This document shows positions 1 to 9,310 of a stretch of DNA of 64,000 nt, piece after piece. Source of the stretch: Saprospirales bacterium (GTDB lineage: Bacteria; Bacteroidota; Bacteroidia; Chitinophagales; Saprospiraceae); the NCBI GenBank assembly GCA_016719895.1, contig JADJYG010000004.1, positions 186,001-250,000 of the forward strand, in the 5' to 3' direction. The stretch's first letter is position 1. Every line of letters starts with the position of its first letter. A model generated the notes under the pieces. The model was not told the DNA's origin and ran no database searches. It was given only the letters and a program-made list of their open reading frames with translations. Made by a program: the position numbers and the translations under genes.

Positions 1-72
1 GATTAAAATGGGTAAGGAGGAGCATGCGCGCATAGCGATTTCGTTTTCGGTGACAGGATTGAAAAACCGGGA

Positions 73-2090
73 TTATTGGCGGCGGATTATGGTAACAGCC
101 CCGCGCAACTGGCCGCCGTCGGGTTTCGAAACGGTGTAGAAGTAAGTGCCGTCGGGGTAGTTTTCGACATGGAATGTTGCCGTCAGCGGCGCTTCGTACA
201 CCTGTGCGCCATTGCGGTTGAATAAAGTCAGGCGATACGCATCTGGATTGACGACCGTTTCCGGCACCACGATATTCCACTGGTCGTTCGTCCCATCGCC
301 GTTTGGGGTGATCAGCTCGGGAATATAAATGCCGTTTTGGCTTTCCGGAAGTACAATAATCTGCATATCATAGCGGTCTCCGGTACAGCCCGCGTTCTTC
401 CCATAAAATATGTAATGCACGCTGCCGGGCGCCTCTTTGTCGGCGAGCAACAGGATCTGGCTCTGTATCGGCCCCGTCCCGGCAACGGGAATATCGCGCA
501 CATTCGTGGGAAGCGCCACCCAAATAAAAGAATAGCCGTCGGTGCTGCAATCGAGATTAAGCGGGGCGCCGTCGGGAACCGTGAAGGCATCCGCCATGCA
601 GGTCACCAGGGGTTCATCCACCCGTTCAATCCACTTGACCGCACTGTTGGTGCAGCCGTTGCCGGCTGCCGTGACCGTCAATTGGTACGCATTGGCGCCC
701 GGCAGCGGCGGCGTGACGGTAGTAAAAGCCGCCGCAGTATTGTCGTCCCAGGCATACGCAACCGGTTCCTGGGCAATCGCGGTCAGCGTAATTTTTCGCC
801 GCTACAAACGGTGTCTCTCGGGCTGCTGATCTGAATGGCCGGTTTGGAGATGTCCTGCTGAACGTTCGCAACGGCAGCACCTTTACAACCGCTGGTCGTA
901 GCGGTAACCGTCACGGAATACGCACCCGGCGCGGATACGGTCGTTTCCGGGCCCGTGGTTCCATTCGACCATGCATAAGTAAACGGCGATGAACCAGCTG
1001 ATAAACTGGCTATGGCGCGCAGGTTGATCTCCTTGATCCGGCAATCCAGCGGGACACCGCCGGGAGTAGCGACGGTCTGCACCATGACGACGGGAATGGG
1101 CCCAGGAATGAGCAATACCCCGGCTTCATCCGTACAGCCGTTGTCGAGCCGGGTCACCTTCAGGGTGTACGTGCCCGGAGCCCCGACGACCGGGTTTTTC
1201 ATGTCGGCGCCGTCGATCAGCAGGCCGTTGCTGCTGGCCGTCCAACCGAACTGCAGATTGGCCGGAGGGCCGAAATTACTCACCTGGACGCCGGTGATTT
1301 TTTGTGCGCAAGCCGACAGGGTCTGGGTATCCGGAATAACCAAGGCATCGGGCCGTTGGGGAGTGTCCAGGGCGATCGTATCGCTGATCGTACAACCGCC
1401 GGGCCCGGACAGCCAGTACCGGTACATACCGGCCTGGCTGGCAACATAAACAGCTCCCGAGGCGCCGGGAATATCCGTGAAATTGTTATTCTGAAAAATT
1501 TCCCATTTTGATTTAAACCCGTTATGGGGCGGCGGCGTACCATATAAGGTCACCTGGCTGCCGGGGAAACAAGTCAGCAAAGGCGCGAGGGAATCGGGCT
1601 TTATAATCACCTGAAGGCCGGCGTCGTTGATGTATTCTACCTGGTGCCAATAGGATATGGTGCAATTGTCGCAGGTTGCCAGTGGGGGCAGGCAGTTTAT
1701 GGAAGAAACGATAAGGCTATACGTGCCATCGCGCAAAGGGGGCTGGTTGGGGGGAAGTCTGAAGGTATTGGCAGCCTTGTCGTAATTTAAGATAATCGTA
1801 GAGTTTTTATACGACAGCACGGCGACAAACTGGGTGCTGTCTTCGAAATACTTCTCCGTATTGGGGTCGAAATCGATAACAATGGTGCAGTTGTAAATAG
1901 TTTTACTGCAAGGCATGCGGAGCGTGTCGCCATAGCCGGGGAGTTTCATTTCAACGCCGGTGTTGAGGGTAATTTTGGAGAGGGCCGTATTTATGCGGAA
2001 ACAATCGTCCGTTTGCGCCTGTATGCCGGCAGCAAAGCCAGACAACAACAGCGGCAACACGATGCCCCAAGGTATTTGTTTGCTCTTCAC
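73..2090 (-). pseudogene. Secreted protein with gliding-motility-type C-terminal domain, one frameshift
   Basis: Two reading frames form one gene of about 672 aa. The GTG start at 2090 gives a signal peptide (WGIVLPLLLSGFAAGIQAQ) ending near residue 26. The middle holds Ig/PKD/SprB-like repeats of the form YAWSNGTTG...APGAYSVTVT (two or more). The last 90 residues are a CHU_C-type domain (IPELITPNGDGTNDQW, then LTLFNRNGAQVYEA, then YPDGTYFYTV), known as a C-terminal module of T9SS-exported surface proteins. The first frame stops at 783 just after CSGEK; adding one A to the A run at 792-796 (coding strand GAAAAAT) joins it to ITLTAIAQEPVAYAW in the second frame. The role is probably cell-surface adhesion or matrix, by family. 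It lies 23 bases after the next upstream gene, so probably one operon. Whether the indel is real is unknown. The minus strand of bases 1-72 may carry the start of another gene, not called. Confidence 0.75.
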
Positions 2091-2113
2091 AGTTTTTGGT
2101 TTAGTCGATTTAC

Positions 2114-3562
2114 TTAAAATTTACCCGGCTCCTTTTTTTCCCAGGCTTCAATTTCACTCATTTGCCGCTCATACCGATACATGCGCCAGGCGCGGCGGAG
2201 CGGCTTAAACAACAAAATGAACAGGCTGATCACCAGCACACCCAAAAGTCCCGCGAAGTAGTAATTGACCCGGAAAATCTGGATGCTGTTTTGAGCGCGC
2301 AACAACAGGGTGCTGAAGTCGCTGTTGTACACTTCCAAGGTGTGTTTGCCGGTTTTACACAAACGGCAGTCGCTCTTCCGGAGCGACCAGACCGTATCGG
2401 TCCGCGTCAGGATATACCGCTCTCGCGGGATTTTATCCTGGGAAAGAAACACGATAAAAGGCGGAACGCCGCCTTCCACCTTCAACTGGAAAAACTCCCT
2501 GTCCTGGCCGATCAGTTGAACGGAAATGCGGTCGAACGGGCGCAGTTCACGCGGTCGGTTGAACGGGGCGTTTTTGCCCAGGTCCGCTATCCGGATCGAG
2601 TGTACCGAATCGCCCAGGTCCTGAAGTTTCAACTCATAGCGGCCGAACGCGAATTCCGAAAGTTCCCATTTCCAGCCTTGTACACCAGCCGTATCGATGA
2701 CCGGATTTACGGCATAATCCAGGGTGTACGTTATGGAACCGTCGCCTCTGTTTTTCGGAAGGCTGGTCCCCAGGGGCACATTTTTGATGGCTGTAGCCAC
2801 CAGCGGGGATGCCGGCCGTTCGGCGGCATATTTATCCACGAAATCAATCAACGCTTTTATTTTTTCGGTAGAGTCGGACATGGTTGTGGCGGCTGCGTAT
2901 GCGCGGCTTTCCTCCTGGTCTTTCCCGGCAAGCGGTTGTTCCGGGGTGCTGCCGGCATTGGGCCCGTTCAGGTTATCGACCGCCGGATTGTTGCTGACAA
3001 GCGCTGCGCCTCCACTGTCGGTTATTTTAAACCCCAGCGTGAACGGCGTGCCCATGTTTAGCGGTTCGAACCCGCCACCTGCCAATTTTTTCCATATCTT
3101 CGGAATGATGGTCAGGCTAGCCTCGCCGGTACTCCGCATATCGAATCGCTGGAATTGCCTGGCGCTGCGCGACCGTTTTTCATTTGCGGGGGGGAAAAGG
3201 ATATCGCCGGTTTGGTTGAATTGAAAGCCCCAGACCAGGTTATTATCCTGCGGAATAGAATCATTCTTAAATTTAAAATGTACCGCCAGGTCGAATGTTG
3301 CGCTGAGAGAGCGGTCGAAGGAATAAATCGTTACCCCTTTGTAGTCCAGGTTGTTGTGCCGGATTGTCCAGAATATATCCGCCCGGTAGATTTTACCTTC
3401 GACATTAATGGAAATAGATTGCTGCGCAAGGGCAAACGACGGTTCAAACCACCAGCACAACAGGCATAACCCGAATCGGATTATGGTCCGAAACCCGGAG
3501 GGAAGGGAGAACGGAACTCCGCCGGATCGCGCCAATGTCAATATAAATGGATGCATGCACAT
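2114..3562 (-). CDS. Exported single-pass membrane protein, unknown function
   Basis: About 482 aa from ATG 3562; the frame is open further to a GTG at 3643, and ATG 3556 is also possible. A hydrophobic export segment (TIIRFGLCLLCWWFEPSFALA) lies about 30 residues in. The bulk is a beta-rich extracytoplasmic region with no catalytic motif I recognise; it contains repeated charged/aromatic strands and a low-complexity patch near NNPAVDNLNGPNAG. A C-terminal transmembrane helix (YYFAGLLGVLVISLFILLF) is followed by about 30 basic/acidic cytoplasmic residues. It is 23 bases upstream of the gliding-domain gene on the same strand, so the two are probably co-transcribed, and it may help anchor or assemble that surface protein; this is inference from position only. 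Confidence 0.7.
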   Translation of the reverse strand: MCMHPFILTLARSGGVPFSLPSGFRTIIRFGLCLLCWWFEPSFALAQQSISINVEGKIYRADIFWTIRHNNLDYKGVTIYSFDRSLSATFDLAVHFKFKNDSIPQDNNLVWGFQFNQTGDILFPPANEKRSRSARQFQRFDMRSTGEASLTIIPKIWKKLAGGGFEPLNMGTPFTLGFKITDSGGAALVSNNPAVDNLNGPNAGSTPEQPLAGKDQEESRAYAAATTMSDSTEKIKALIDFVDKYAAERPASPLVATAIKNVPLGTSLPKNRGDGSITYTLDYAVNPVIDTAGVQGWKWELSEFAFGRYELKLQDLGDSVHSIRIADLGKNAPFNRPRELRPFDRISVQLIGQDREFFQLKVEGGVPPFIVFLSQDKIPRERYILTRTDTVWSLRKSDCRLCKTGKHTLEVYNSDFSTLLLRAQNSIQIFRVNYYFAGLLGVLVISLFILLFKPLRRAWRMYRYERQMSEIEAWEKKEPGKF

Positions 3563-3749
3563 TAGGGGGTACCGGCAGGCCAGGCCAGCCGGTGTTGAAG
3601 CGTTGAAGGCGAGTGAATGAAGATTAGACCAGTATTTTTCCACTGGCGGCGTGAATACGCGTTGCTGCAGGCGTGAACGGATATCCCCTCCTGTTCAGCT
3701 AAGATACATAAAAACAAAAACTATACCTGAATTCCCTGTGGGCGGCCGA

Positions 3750-3766
3750 AAGGGGAAATTCCCCCC
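3750..3766 (-). terminator. Possible hairpin terminator after the M1 peptidase
   Basis: A self-complementary GGGGAAATTCCCC lies at 3752-3764, immediately beyond the stop codon of the minus-strand M1 aminopeptidase. The stem is short and there is no clear T tract on the minus strand, so this is a weak call. Confidence 0.3.
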
Positions 3767-3771
3767 GGCAT

Positions 3772-5634
3772 TCAGGCGCGTACCCAAGTGTTATTTTCTT
3801 TAACCGTATCCGGTACCAGGGGATTCCCCAGCGTCACCTTTTGCAGCGTTTTGCCTGCGGCGACGGGGATGATCACCGCAGGAGCCCCGAATTTCCATAC
3901 GTCGGCCGGCCGCCAAAAACGCTCCCGGGAGCCGTCGGTATATTCGATTTCGCCGGCCACCGAAACCGGCATGGTTCCGGTGTTTTCCACAACGATGCCG
4001 GCCGGCCCGGCGCTTTTTACCGCCAGATCGGGATAACCCCAATCGAAAAACCAGGGTTTCCAGAACCAATCCAGGTTTTCGCCGGCAGCAGCGTTCCAGC
4101 TGTAGAAAAAATCGAAGGGCTGCGGGTGTTTGCCTTTCCAGCTGTCCATGTATGTTTTCATACAATGGTGAAACCGGTCGTATCCCAGCAGCTGGTAAAG
4201 GGTCATGTAGGCCGCTTGCGGGCGGTTGTAGGCCGCTACCCGATAGGCGCTTTCCAGTTGGCGCGAAGGCGTCATCGGCGGCATATCCATATCCGTGCCG
4301 GCAAAGTCGGAATAGTTGCGCAAACGCGCCGCAGACTTGCCGGTGATAGAATCGGTCACCAATACATCAAAAAACGAAGCCCAGCCCTCATCCATCCAGG
4401 CGTAATATTGCTCGTTGATGCCCATCATGAACGGGAAGTAGGTGTGCGACGACTCATGTACTGTCAGGCCGACAGGGCTGCGGGGGTGGGTGCTGGCATT
4501 ATTGCACATCATGGGGAATTCCATGCCGTCATCGCCGTTGAATACGGTCATCCGGGGATATGGATACGGATACCCCGGCAGCCAGGTGGACATAAGGTGC
4601 AGGGCTTTCGCCGCGGCGCCGCACACTTCGTAGTAGTCCGGTGATTTGGGATTATACGCGGCGCTCACCAAGGCCCGCCGGCCGGCTGCGGGGTCCACCA
4701 GCACGGAAGTAGCATCCCAGAGGTAGTGGTCGCTGAAGCCGAAAGCAAAGTCCGGCACCGCATCGGCTTTATACACCAAAGTATGCCGGTCGGCGCTGCG
4801 AAAAAACCGCGTGCCGGCGGCATAATCCGCCGGGGAAAAGATTTGAACGATCGATTCGGACTCCAGCGCCTGCTGGTACCGGCGAAGAAATTCGGGTTCC
4901 AGCAGGTCGGCAGCGTTTTGCCAAACGCCGGTTGCCCACACCATGATGTTGCCGGGCACATCGATACGCACCTCGTAGTCGGAAAAGTCATTGTACATCT
5001 CCTGCATGCCATTGTAAGGGGCGTTAGCCCAGCCGTGCAGATCATCGTATACGGCCACTTGCGGATACCAGTACGCCGCGAACCAGGACGTCGAATCACA
5101 GACGCATTCGCGGGGGGCGGAAGGGGCCGCCGGCGCAATATACGACCAGCTCAAACGCAGTTCCAGAGCGGCGCCGGGGGGAAGCGCCCGGTCAAGCCGG
5201 ATGTCGAGAAATGTATTGGACTGGCGCATCTTATCTGCCGGCACTGGGGTATTGCCGATACGCACATTTTGAAGACGTACGCCGTCGGTGATGTCTTCCA
5301 GAGCCAGTTCATAGGCGCGCTCCGCATTTTTGCGCCAGAGGTCGTGCGCCAGTTTGATCCGGATCATCGTAAGACTGTCCGGGCTTTGGTTGAAATATCG
5401 GATACCGGCAGTGCCGCTGACCTGCCGCGTCGGAAGGTCCACCGACACATCGATGCGGTATTCGGCGCGGTTTTGCCAATATTTCGGCCCGGGAAGACCG
5501 TCGGACGAGCGGGTTTGGTTCGTATAGGCCTTTTGCAGGTTGAGGGGCATATACAGGTCCTGGGCAAGGGCAGCGCTCCCGAAACAACACAGGAAAAGCG
5601 CCGCCCTGAATCGAAGCGGTAGAAGCATCACCAT
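3772..5634 (-). CDS. Secreted M1-family zinc aminopeptidase
   Basis: 620 aa with an N-terminal signal peptide (LRFRAALFLCCFGSAALA). Residues 40-250 form the beta-rich N-terminal M1 domain. The catalytic domain contains HESSH (His393, Glu394, His397) followed 19 residues after His397 by the third ligand Glu416 in DEGWASFF, the HExxH-x18-E zinc site of gluzincins. The GxMEN substrate loop appears in the variant form DGMEFPMM. The protein should cleave N-terminal residues from peptides in the periplasm or outside the cell. The length suits the family without the long C-terminal helical domain of Escherichia PepN. A promoter-like box sits directly upstream, so the gene is probably transcribed alone. 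Confidence 0.92.
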   Translation of the reverse strand: MVMLLPLRFRAALFLCCFGSAALAQDLYMPLNLQKAYTNQTRSSDGLPGPKYWQNRAEYRIDVSVDLPTRQVSGTAGIRYFNQSPDSLTMIRIKLAHDLWRKNAERAYELALEDITDGVRLQNVRIGNTPVPADKMRQSNTFLDIRLDRALPPGAALELRLSWSYIAPAAPSAPRECVCDSTSWFAAYWYPQVAVYDDLHGWANAPYNGMQEMYNDFSDYEVRIDVPGNIMVWATGVWQNAADLLEPEFLRRYQQALESESIVQIFSPADYAAGTRFFRSADRHTLVYKADAVPDFAFGFSDHYLWDATSVLVDPAAGRRALVSAAYNPKSPDYYEVCGAAAKALHLMSTWLPGYPYPYPRMTVFNGDDGMEFPMMCNNASTHPRSPVGLTVHESSHTYFPFMMGINEQYYAWMDEGWASFFDVLVTDSITGKSAARLRNYSDFAGTDMDMPPMTPSRQLESAYRVAAYNRPQAAYMTLYQLLGYDRFHHCMKTYMDSWKGKHPQPFDFFYSWNAAAGENLDWFWKPWFFDWGYPDLAVKSAGPAGIVVENTGTMPVSVAGEIEYTDGSRERFWRPADVWKFGAPAVIIPVAAGKTLQKVTLGNPLVPDTVKENNTWVRA

Positions 5635-5645
5635 TTGTTTTTGTG

Positions 5646-5653
5646 CAAAGGTA
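5646..5653 (-). promoter_or_regulatory. Bacteroidota -7 box upstream of the M1 peptidase
   Basis: The minus strand reads TACCTTTG, an exact match to the TAnnTTTG -7 element of the primary sigma factor of Bacteroidota. It implies a very short leader before ATG 5634. No good -33 TTG was found at the usual spacing. Confidence 0.5.
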
Positions 5654-5701
5654 ATATTCCGTCCGGAAGATAAGGAACCGTCCCGAGTCGGCGCGGCTTC
5701 C

Positions 5702-5709
5702 TACTTTTG
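5702..5709 (+). promoter_or_regulatory. Bacteroidota -7 box for the small T9SS protein
   Basis: The plus strand reads TACTTTTG, an exact TAnnTTTG match, 16 bases before the ATG at 5726. Together with the box at 5646-5653 it makes this a compact divergent promoter region. Confidence 0.5.
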
Positions 5710-5725
5710 TATGGTCTAACGCCGG

Positions 5726-6214
5726 ATGCCTATGAACTCAGGCCTTTTTTGTTTCGCGCTTTTATTATCCGGAGCGGCACAGTTGTCTGCGCAGTACGCC
5801 GTCCGGCAATACGCCGTTCGGGTAGAGCCGGATATCTATTTCGGTACGGCTGACAACTTCGAGGGTTGCCCGGTTAGCCTGTACCTCGACCTTTACAAGT
5901 GGCTGTTCAGTCTGAACAGCCAGATGCCCGTTCCCAACTGCTTTTCAGACGCCGGGGACCCGGAATGGTCGCCGGCCGTGCAGGTTTTCCCGAATCCGGC
6001 CTCCGGCCCGGTGCGGGTGCTGTTGGATTCGTATACGGCCCAGGAGATCCGGGCGGCCCGGCTATGGAGTATGGATGGGTGTCCGGCGCCGTTGGTGGCG
6101 GCGAAAGGACCGGAGGGCCTGGCGTTTGAATCGGCCAGCCTGGCGCCGGGAGTCTATGTACTGGTGCTGGAAACGGCACGCGGCCCGGTCATGCGCCGCG
6201 TGGTAGCGCAATGA
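5726..6214 (+). CDS. Small secreted protein with T9SS type A sorting domain
   Basis: 162 aa. A signal peptide ends at about residue 23 (ALLLSGAAQLSAQ); initiation at ATG 5732 would fit as well. The N-terminal 65 residues of the mature protein are of unknown function. From VFPNPASGPVRVLL onward it is a C-terminal T9SS sorting domain: a PNP motif, then LAPGVYVLVLET, ending in a basic VMRRVVAQ. The protein should be exported through the type IX system and attached or released at the surface. It is unusually short for a T9SS cargo, with almost no passenger. It converges with the antiporter gene 22 bases away. Confidence 0.8.
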   Translation: MPMNSGLFCFALLLSGAAQLSAQYAVRQYAVRVEPDIYFGTADNFEGCPVSLYLDLYKWLFSLNSQMPVPNCFSDAGDPEWSPAVQVFPNPASGPVRVLLDSYTAQEIRAARLWSMDGCPAPLVAAKGPEGLAFESASLAPGVYVLVLETARGPVMRRVVAQ

Positions 6215-6236
6215 TGGGACAGGAGGTACAAAAAAA

Positions 6237-7202
6237 TCAGCCTCTTATGATCACAAAAACCAGGTAAGCTGCATAGGCAAGTATAAATACAATGCCTTCC
6301 ACGCGCTTTATAACCAAACGCTTTCCAATGATCAGGGCCAGAAAAATAAGGCATGTGGAGGCTATAACTACCAAAATATCCGTGTTGGAGGCAACGTTGA
6401 ACGGCAAGGGCCGGATAACTGCGCTGATGCCGAGTATCCACAACAAATTGAAGATGTTGGAACCGATGGCGTTACCAACGGCGATATCCGTATTCTTTTT
6501 TAAAGCTGCCATCACCGAAGTCACCAGTTCGGGCAAAGAAGTGCCGAGCGCTACTACCGTCAGTCCGATGAACGTCTCGCTCATGCCGTACCATCCTGCA
6601 ATATAAACTGCCCCGTCTACCACCCATTTTCCACCAAGGAACAAACTCGCGATTCCTGCTGCGATAAGCACTATGTTTTTAGTCAGTGGAGCATGCATGA
6701 CCTGGTCGTCCAGGCCTGTATTTTTCTTTTGGTCTTCGCGGGCGATAACCAGTATGTACATCATGAAGAGGGAACAAAAGAAAAGAATGATCAGTCCGTC
6801 TCCCTGGCTGATGCTCAATGCCTCTCCGGTTTCGTACGCTAAGGCGGAATTTGCCAAAAAACCGATCAGCAGTGCAGCCGCCAGGGAAAATGGCAGTTCG
6901 GAGAGGAGGGTATTGCGGTGCACCGGAAGGTCGCAGATAATCGCCGTAACGCCAAGGATAAGTAGTATATTGGCGATATTACTTCCCAACACATTACCCG
7001 TTGCCAGGCCTGAACTTCCTGCAGCGCTGGCAATAACACTGATAATGAGCTCCGGCAGGGAGGTTCCCATCGAAACGATGGTCAGGCCGATAATTAAATC
7101 GGAAACACCCAGTCGGGAAGCCACAGCCGTGGCGCCATTCACTAACCAGTCCGCTCCTTTAATGAGCAGGACAAAACCGAGTAACAGGAAGAGATATGTC
7201 AT
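6237..7202 (-). CDS. CaCA-family calcium/sodium antiporter (YrbG-like)
   Basis: 321 aa with about ten transmembrane helices. The two inverted alpha repeats that define the Ca2+:cation antiporter superfamily are clear: GTSLPELIISVIASAAG with GNVLGSNIANILLILG in the first half, and GTSLPELVTSVMAALKK with GNAIGSNIFNLLWILG in the second. The acidic residue in each GTSLPEL motif is the ion ligand in the family. The protein exchanges Ca2+ (or K+-dependent Na+/Ca2+) across the inner membrane. It starts 36 bases after the end of the M28 peptidase gene on the same strand and may be co-transcribed with it. Confidence 0.93.
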   Translation of the reverse strand: MTYLFLLLGFVLLIKGADWLVNGATAVASRLGVSDLIIGLTIVSMGTSLPELIISVIASAAGSSGLATGNVLGSNIANILLILGVTAIICDLPVHRNTLLSELPFSLAAALLIGFLANSALAYETGEALSISQGDGLIILFFCSLFMMYILVIAREDQKKNTGLDDQVMHAPLTKNIVLIAAGIASLFLGGKWVVDGAVYIAGWYGMSETFIGLTVVALGTSLPELVTSVMAALKKNTDIAVGNAIGSNIFNLLWILGISAVIRPLPFNVASNTDILVVIASTCLIFLALIIGKRLVIKRVEGIVFILAYAAYLVFVIIRG

Positions 7203-7238
7203 ACAAACAACTGCTTTATTACCACAGCGGCCGGCCGC

Positions 7239-8828
7239 TTATTTCCCCCCGGCTGTTCCGTCGCCGACTACTACCGGTTTGCGGGGCAACAGCGCATCGC
7301 GCTGGGCCGTATGCCAGATAAAAGAGGCTATGATGGTGGCTGCCTGCTTCAGATCGTCGGCAATCAGCTGGTCGTACACATCCATGTTCGAATGATGCGT
7401 GCGGGTATCGTAGTCAATGGGGTCCTGGATAAACTGAAACCCCGGGATACCGGCCCGGTCGAATGATTGATGGTCGGTACCGCCAGTGTTGGAGAGGCTG
7501 ATCGTAGTGGCGCCAAGGTCTTTAAACGCGTCGAGCCAAGGACGGAAAACCGGTCCTGCCTGGTCGTTCCCCTGCAGGTAGATGCCGCGGATTTTGCCGG
7601 TTCCGTTGTCGAGGTTGTAGTAGGCCGACACCTTGCCTTGTTCCGGTTTGAGGGCCTGTACCCGCCGGTCCTTCATTTCGGCAAAATGTTCTTTTACATA
7701 ACCGGCCGAGCCCAACAAGCCTTGTTCTTCGCCGGTCCAGAGCGCCAGGCGCAGGGTGCGGCGCGGGCGCACGCCGCTTTCCTTGATCGTTTCCAGCAGG
7801 ATACGCGCCGCCTCCATCATGACAGCCGAGCCGGCGGCATTGTCGGTGGCGCCGGTGCCGGCCTGCCAGGAATCGAAATGGCCTCCGAACAGGACGACCT
7901 GGTCTTTGAGGTCGGTACCGGGGATTTCAGCGATGATATTGTGCTCCATACCGCCAGTATTGGAGAATTCCGCCTTCAACTCCATGCTAATGCGCACGGG
8001 AATACCTTTTTGAAGTATCCGGAAAATGCGGTTGTACTGCTCCACCGACAACGTGACCTGTGGCAATACAACAGCAGTGTCCGCGTATGCGCTGCCATTT
8101 TTAGCCCGGGCGCCCTGGACGAACACCGTGCCCTGGTCGCCTTTGAAGCCGCGGTCGATGAGGGCCAGTGGCTGTTCGGCGTAGAGAAAATCGGTGAGCT
8201 GGCGGAAAAACGGATTGCTTCGTCCGCGAAAGTTCGTGTTTCGCCGTCCGCCACCCTGGCCGGGCATGGCGGCATTGGCCAGGTCGAGCAGTTCGCCGGC
8301 GTCGAGGCGCGATGCCGTGCCTCCGAACCAGGGAGAAGTGGCGCGCAGCGTATCGAGGAGTACAAATTTGCCTTTCAGCCGGCCCTTGTATTTTTCCAGG
8401 TCTTCTTCGCTGGAAGCGTCGAGGTATACCACTTCGCCGCTGACCGAACCGTTGGTAGACGGCGACCAGGCTTTGGGCCAGGCCAGCACTGGAAAATACG
8501 ACGGCTCGGTGACGTGCATTTCAAAGTGTTGCAGTTCCCATCCCCGGCCAAAAGGTCCCCAGGGTTCGGTATGCACCTGCTCCAGCCCCCAGGCTTTGAG
8601 GGTCTCCAGCGTCCAGGCAGTGGCTTGGTCCAGCAGGAGAGAGCCGGTGAGCCGCGGGCCGTACACGTCGGTGAGCCAGCTGGCGGTCTCCATCAGGCGA
8701 CTTTGCTCCAGGCCGTGCTTGCGGATAAGGGCGTTGATAGTGGAGTCGGGGGCATCCTGCGCAGGCAGGGCCAGGCAGGAAAGGGTCAGCAGGAGGGGGA
8801 GCAGGAGGATTGTTTTTGCGATACGCAT
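7239..8828 (-). CDS. Secreted M28-family zinc peptidase with PA-like domain
   Basis: 529 aa with a signal peptide (TILLLPLLLTLSCLALPAQ). Residues 120-270 resemble the protease-associated (PA) insertion of M28 aminopeptidases. The dinuclear zinc site is complete by inspection: His in GGHFDSW, bridging Asp in GATDNAAGS, the Glu pair in TGEEQGLLGS, Asp in YYNLDNGTG and His in THHSNMD. The enzyme probably removes N-terminal residues or processes dipeptides outside the cytoplasm. Cys in LTLSCLA could be a lipobox, so outer-membrane attachment is possible. Neighbours give no further clue to substrate. Confidence 0.9.
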   Translation of the reverse strand: MRIAKTILLLPLLLTLSCLALPAQDAPDSTINALIRKHGLEQSRLMETASWLTDVYGPRLTGSLLLDQATAWTLETLKAWGLEQVHTEPWGPFGRGWELQHFEMHVTEPSYFPVLAWPKAWSPSTNGSVSGEVVYLDASSEEDLEKYKGRLKGKFVLLDTLRATSPWFGGTASRLDAGELLDLANAAMPGQGGGRRNTNFRGRSNPFFRQLTDFLYAEQPLALIDRGFKGDQGTVFVQGARAKNGSAYADTAVVLPQVTLSVEQYNRIFRILQKGIPVRISMELKAEFSNTGGMEHNIIAEIPGTDLKDQVVLFGGHFDSWQAGTGATDNAAGSAVMMEAARILLETIKESGVRPRRTLRLALWTGEEQGLLGSAGYVKEHFAEMKDRRVQALKPEQGKVSAYYNLDNGTGKIRGIYLQGNDQAGPVFRPWLDAFKDLGATTISLSNTGGTDHQSFDRAGIPGFQFIQDPIDYDTRTHHSNMDVYDQLIADDLKQAATIIASFIWHTAQRDALLPRKPVVVGDGTAGGK

Positions 8829-8983
8829 GACGGTCGTTTTGTCTTAACTGTAATCAACATGGCGGCATCTGGGCTTGACGGCTTAAAAGTACGAAGATTA
8901 TTAATACCGGCTTCCGGCTATGAACACGCCGCCATCCGGCGCCAACCGGTAGTCTTACTCCTATCCAACCCACCGTCGCCTTT

Positions 8984-9310
8984 ATGAAATGGTTCGGCCT
9001 GGCAGCCCTTTTTGGCTGCTCCTCTACCGTAAAAAATGGGAGCGCCACTTCCGGCCCATTCGAGATTTTATGGGACGTAACGGAATCCCGTTCCGGCGCG
9101 TGGTTCAACAACGGGGGCAACTTCAACGCGAAGCAATACACCTCGTGGTTCAGCGTCAAACACCGGGGAAAGCCGGTGCAGGCGGACGGGAAGCCGGCCT
9201 GTGTCCTGGTAAATGTGGGATTACAGACATCCAGCAGAGAGGTGCAGGTCTACCTCAATTTGGCAGACCTGCCAGTGAATAACGCCTTAAAACTTCATCT
9301 CAAGGCCTAG
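8984..9310 (+). CDS. Small putative lipoprotein
   Basis: 108 aa. The start MKWFGLAALFGCSS has a short hydrophobic stretch ending in a lipobox-like FGC, so the mature protein would begin at Cys12. The remainder is a single beta-rich domain with no family I recognise. Its last 24 bases overlap the 3' end of the TonB-receptor gene on the other strand, which is tight for two convergent genes but not excluded. The protein composition looks coding (few rare residues, balanced charge). Confidence 0.5.
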   Translation: MKWFGLAALFGCSSTVKNGSATSGPFEILWDVTESRSGAWFNNGGNFNAKQYTSWFSVKHRGKPVQADGKPACVLVNVGLQTSSREVQVYLNLADLPVNNALKLHLKA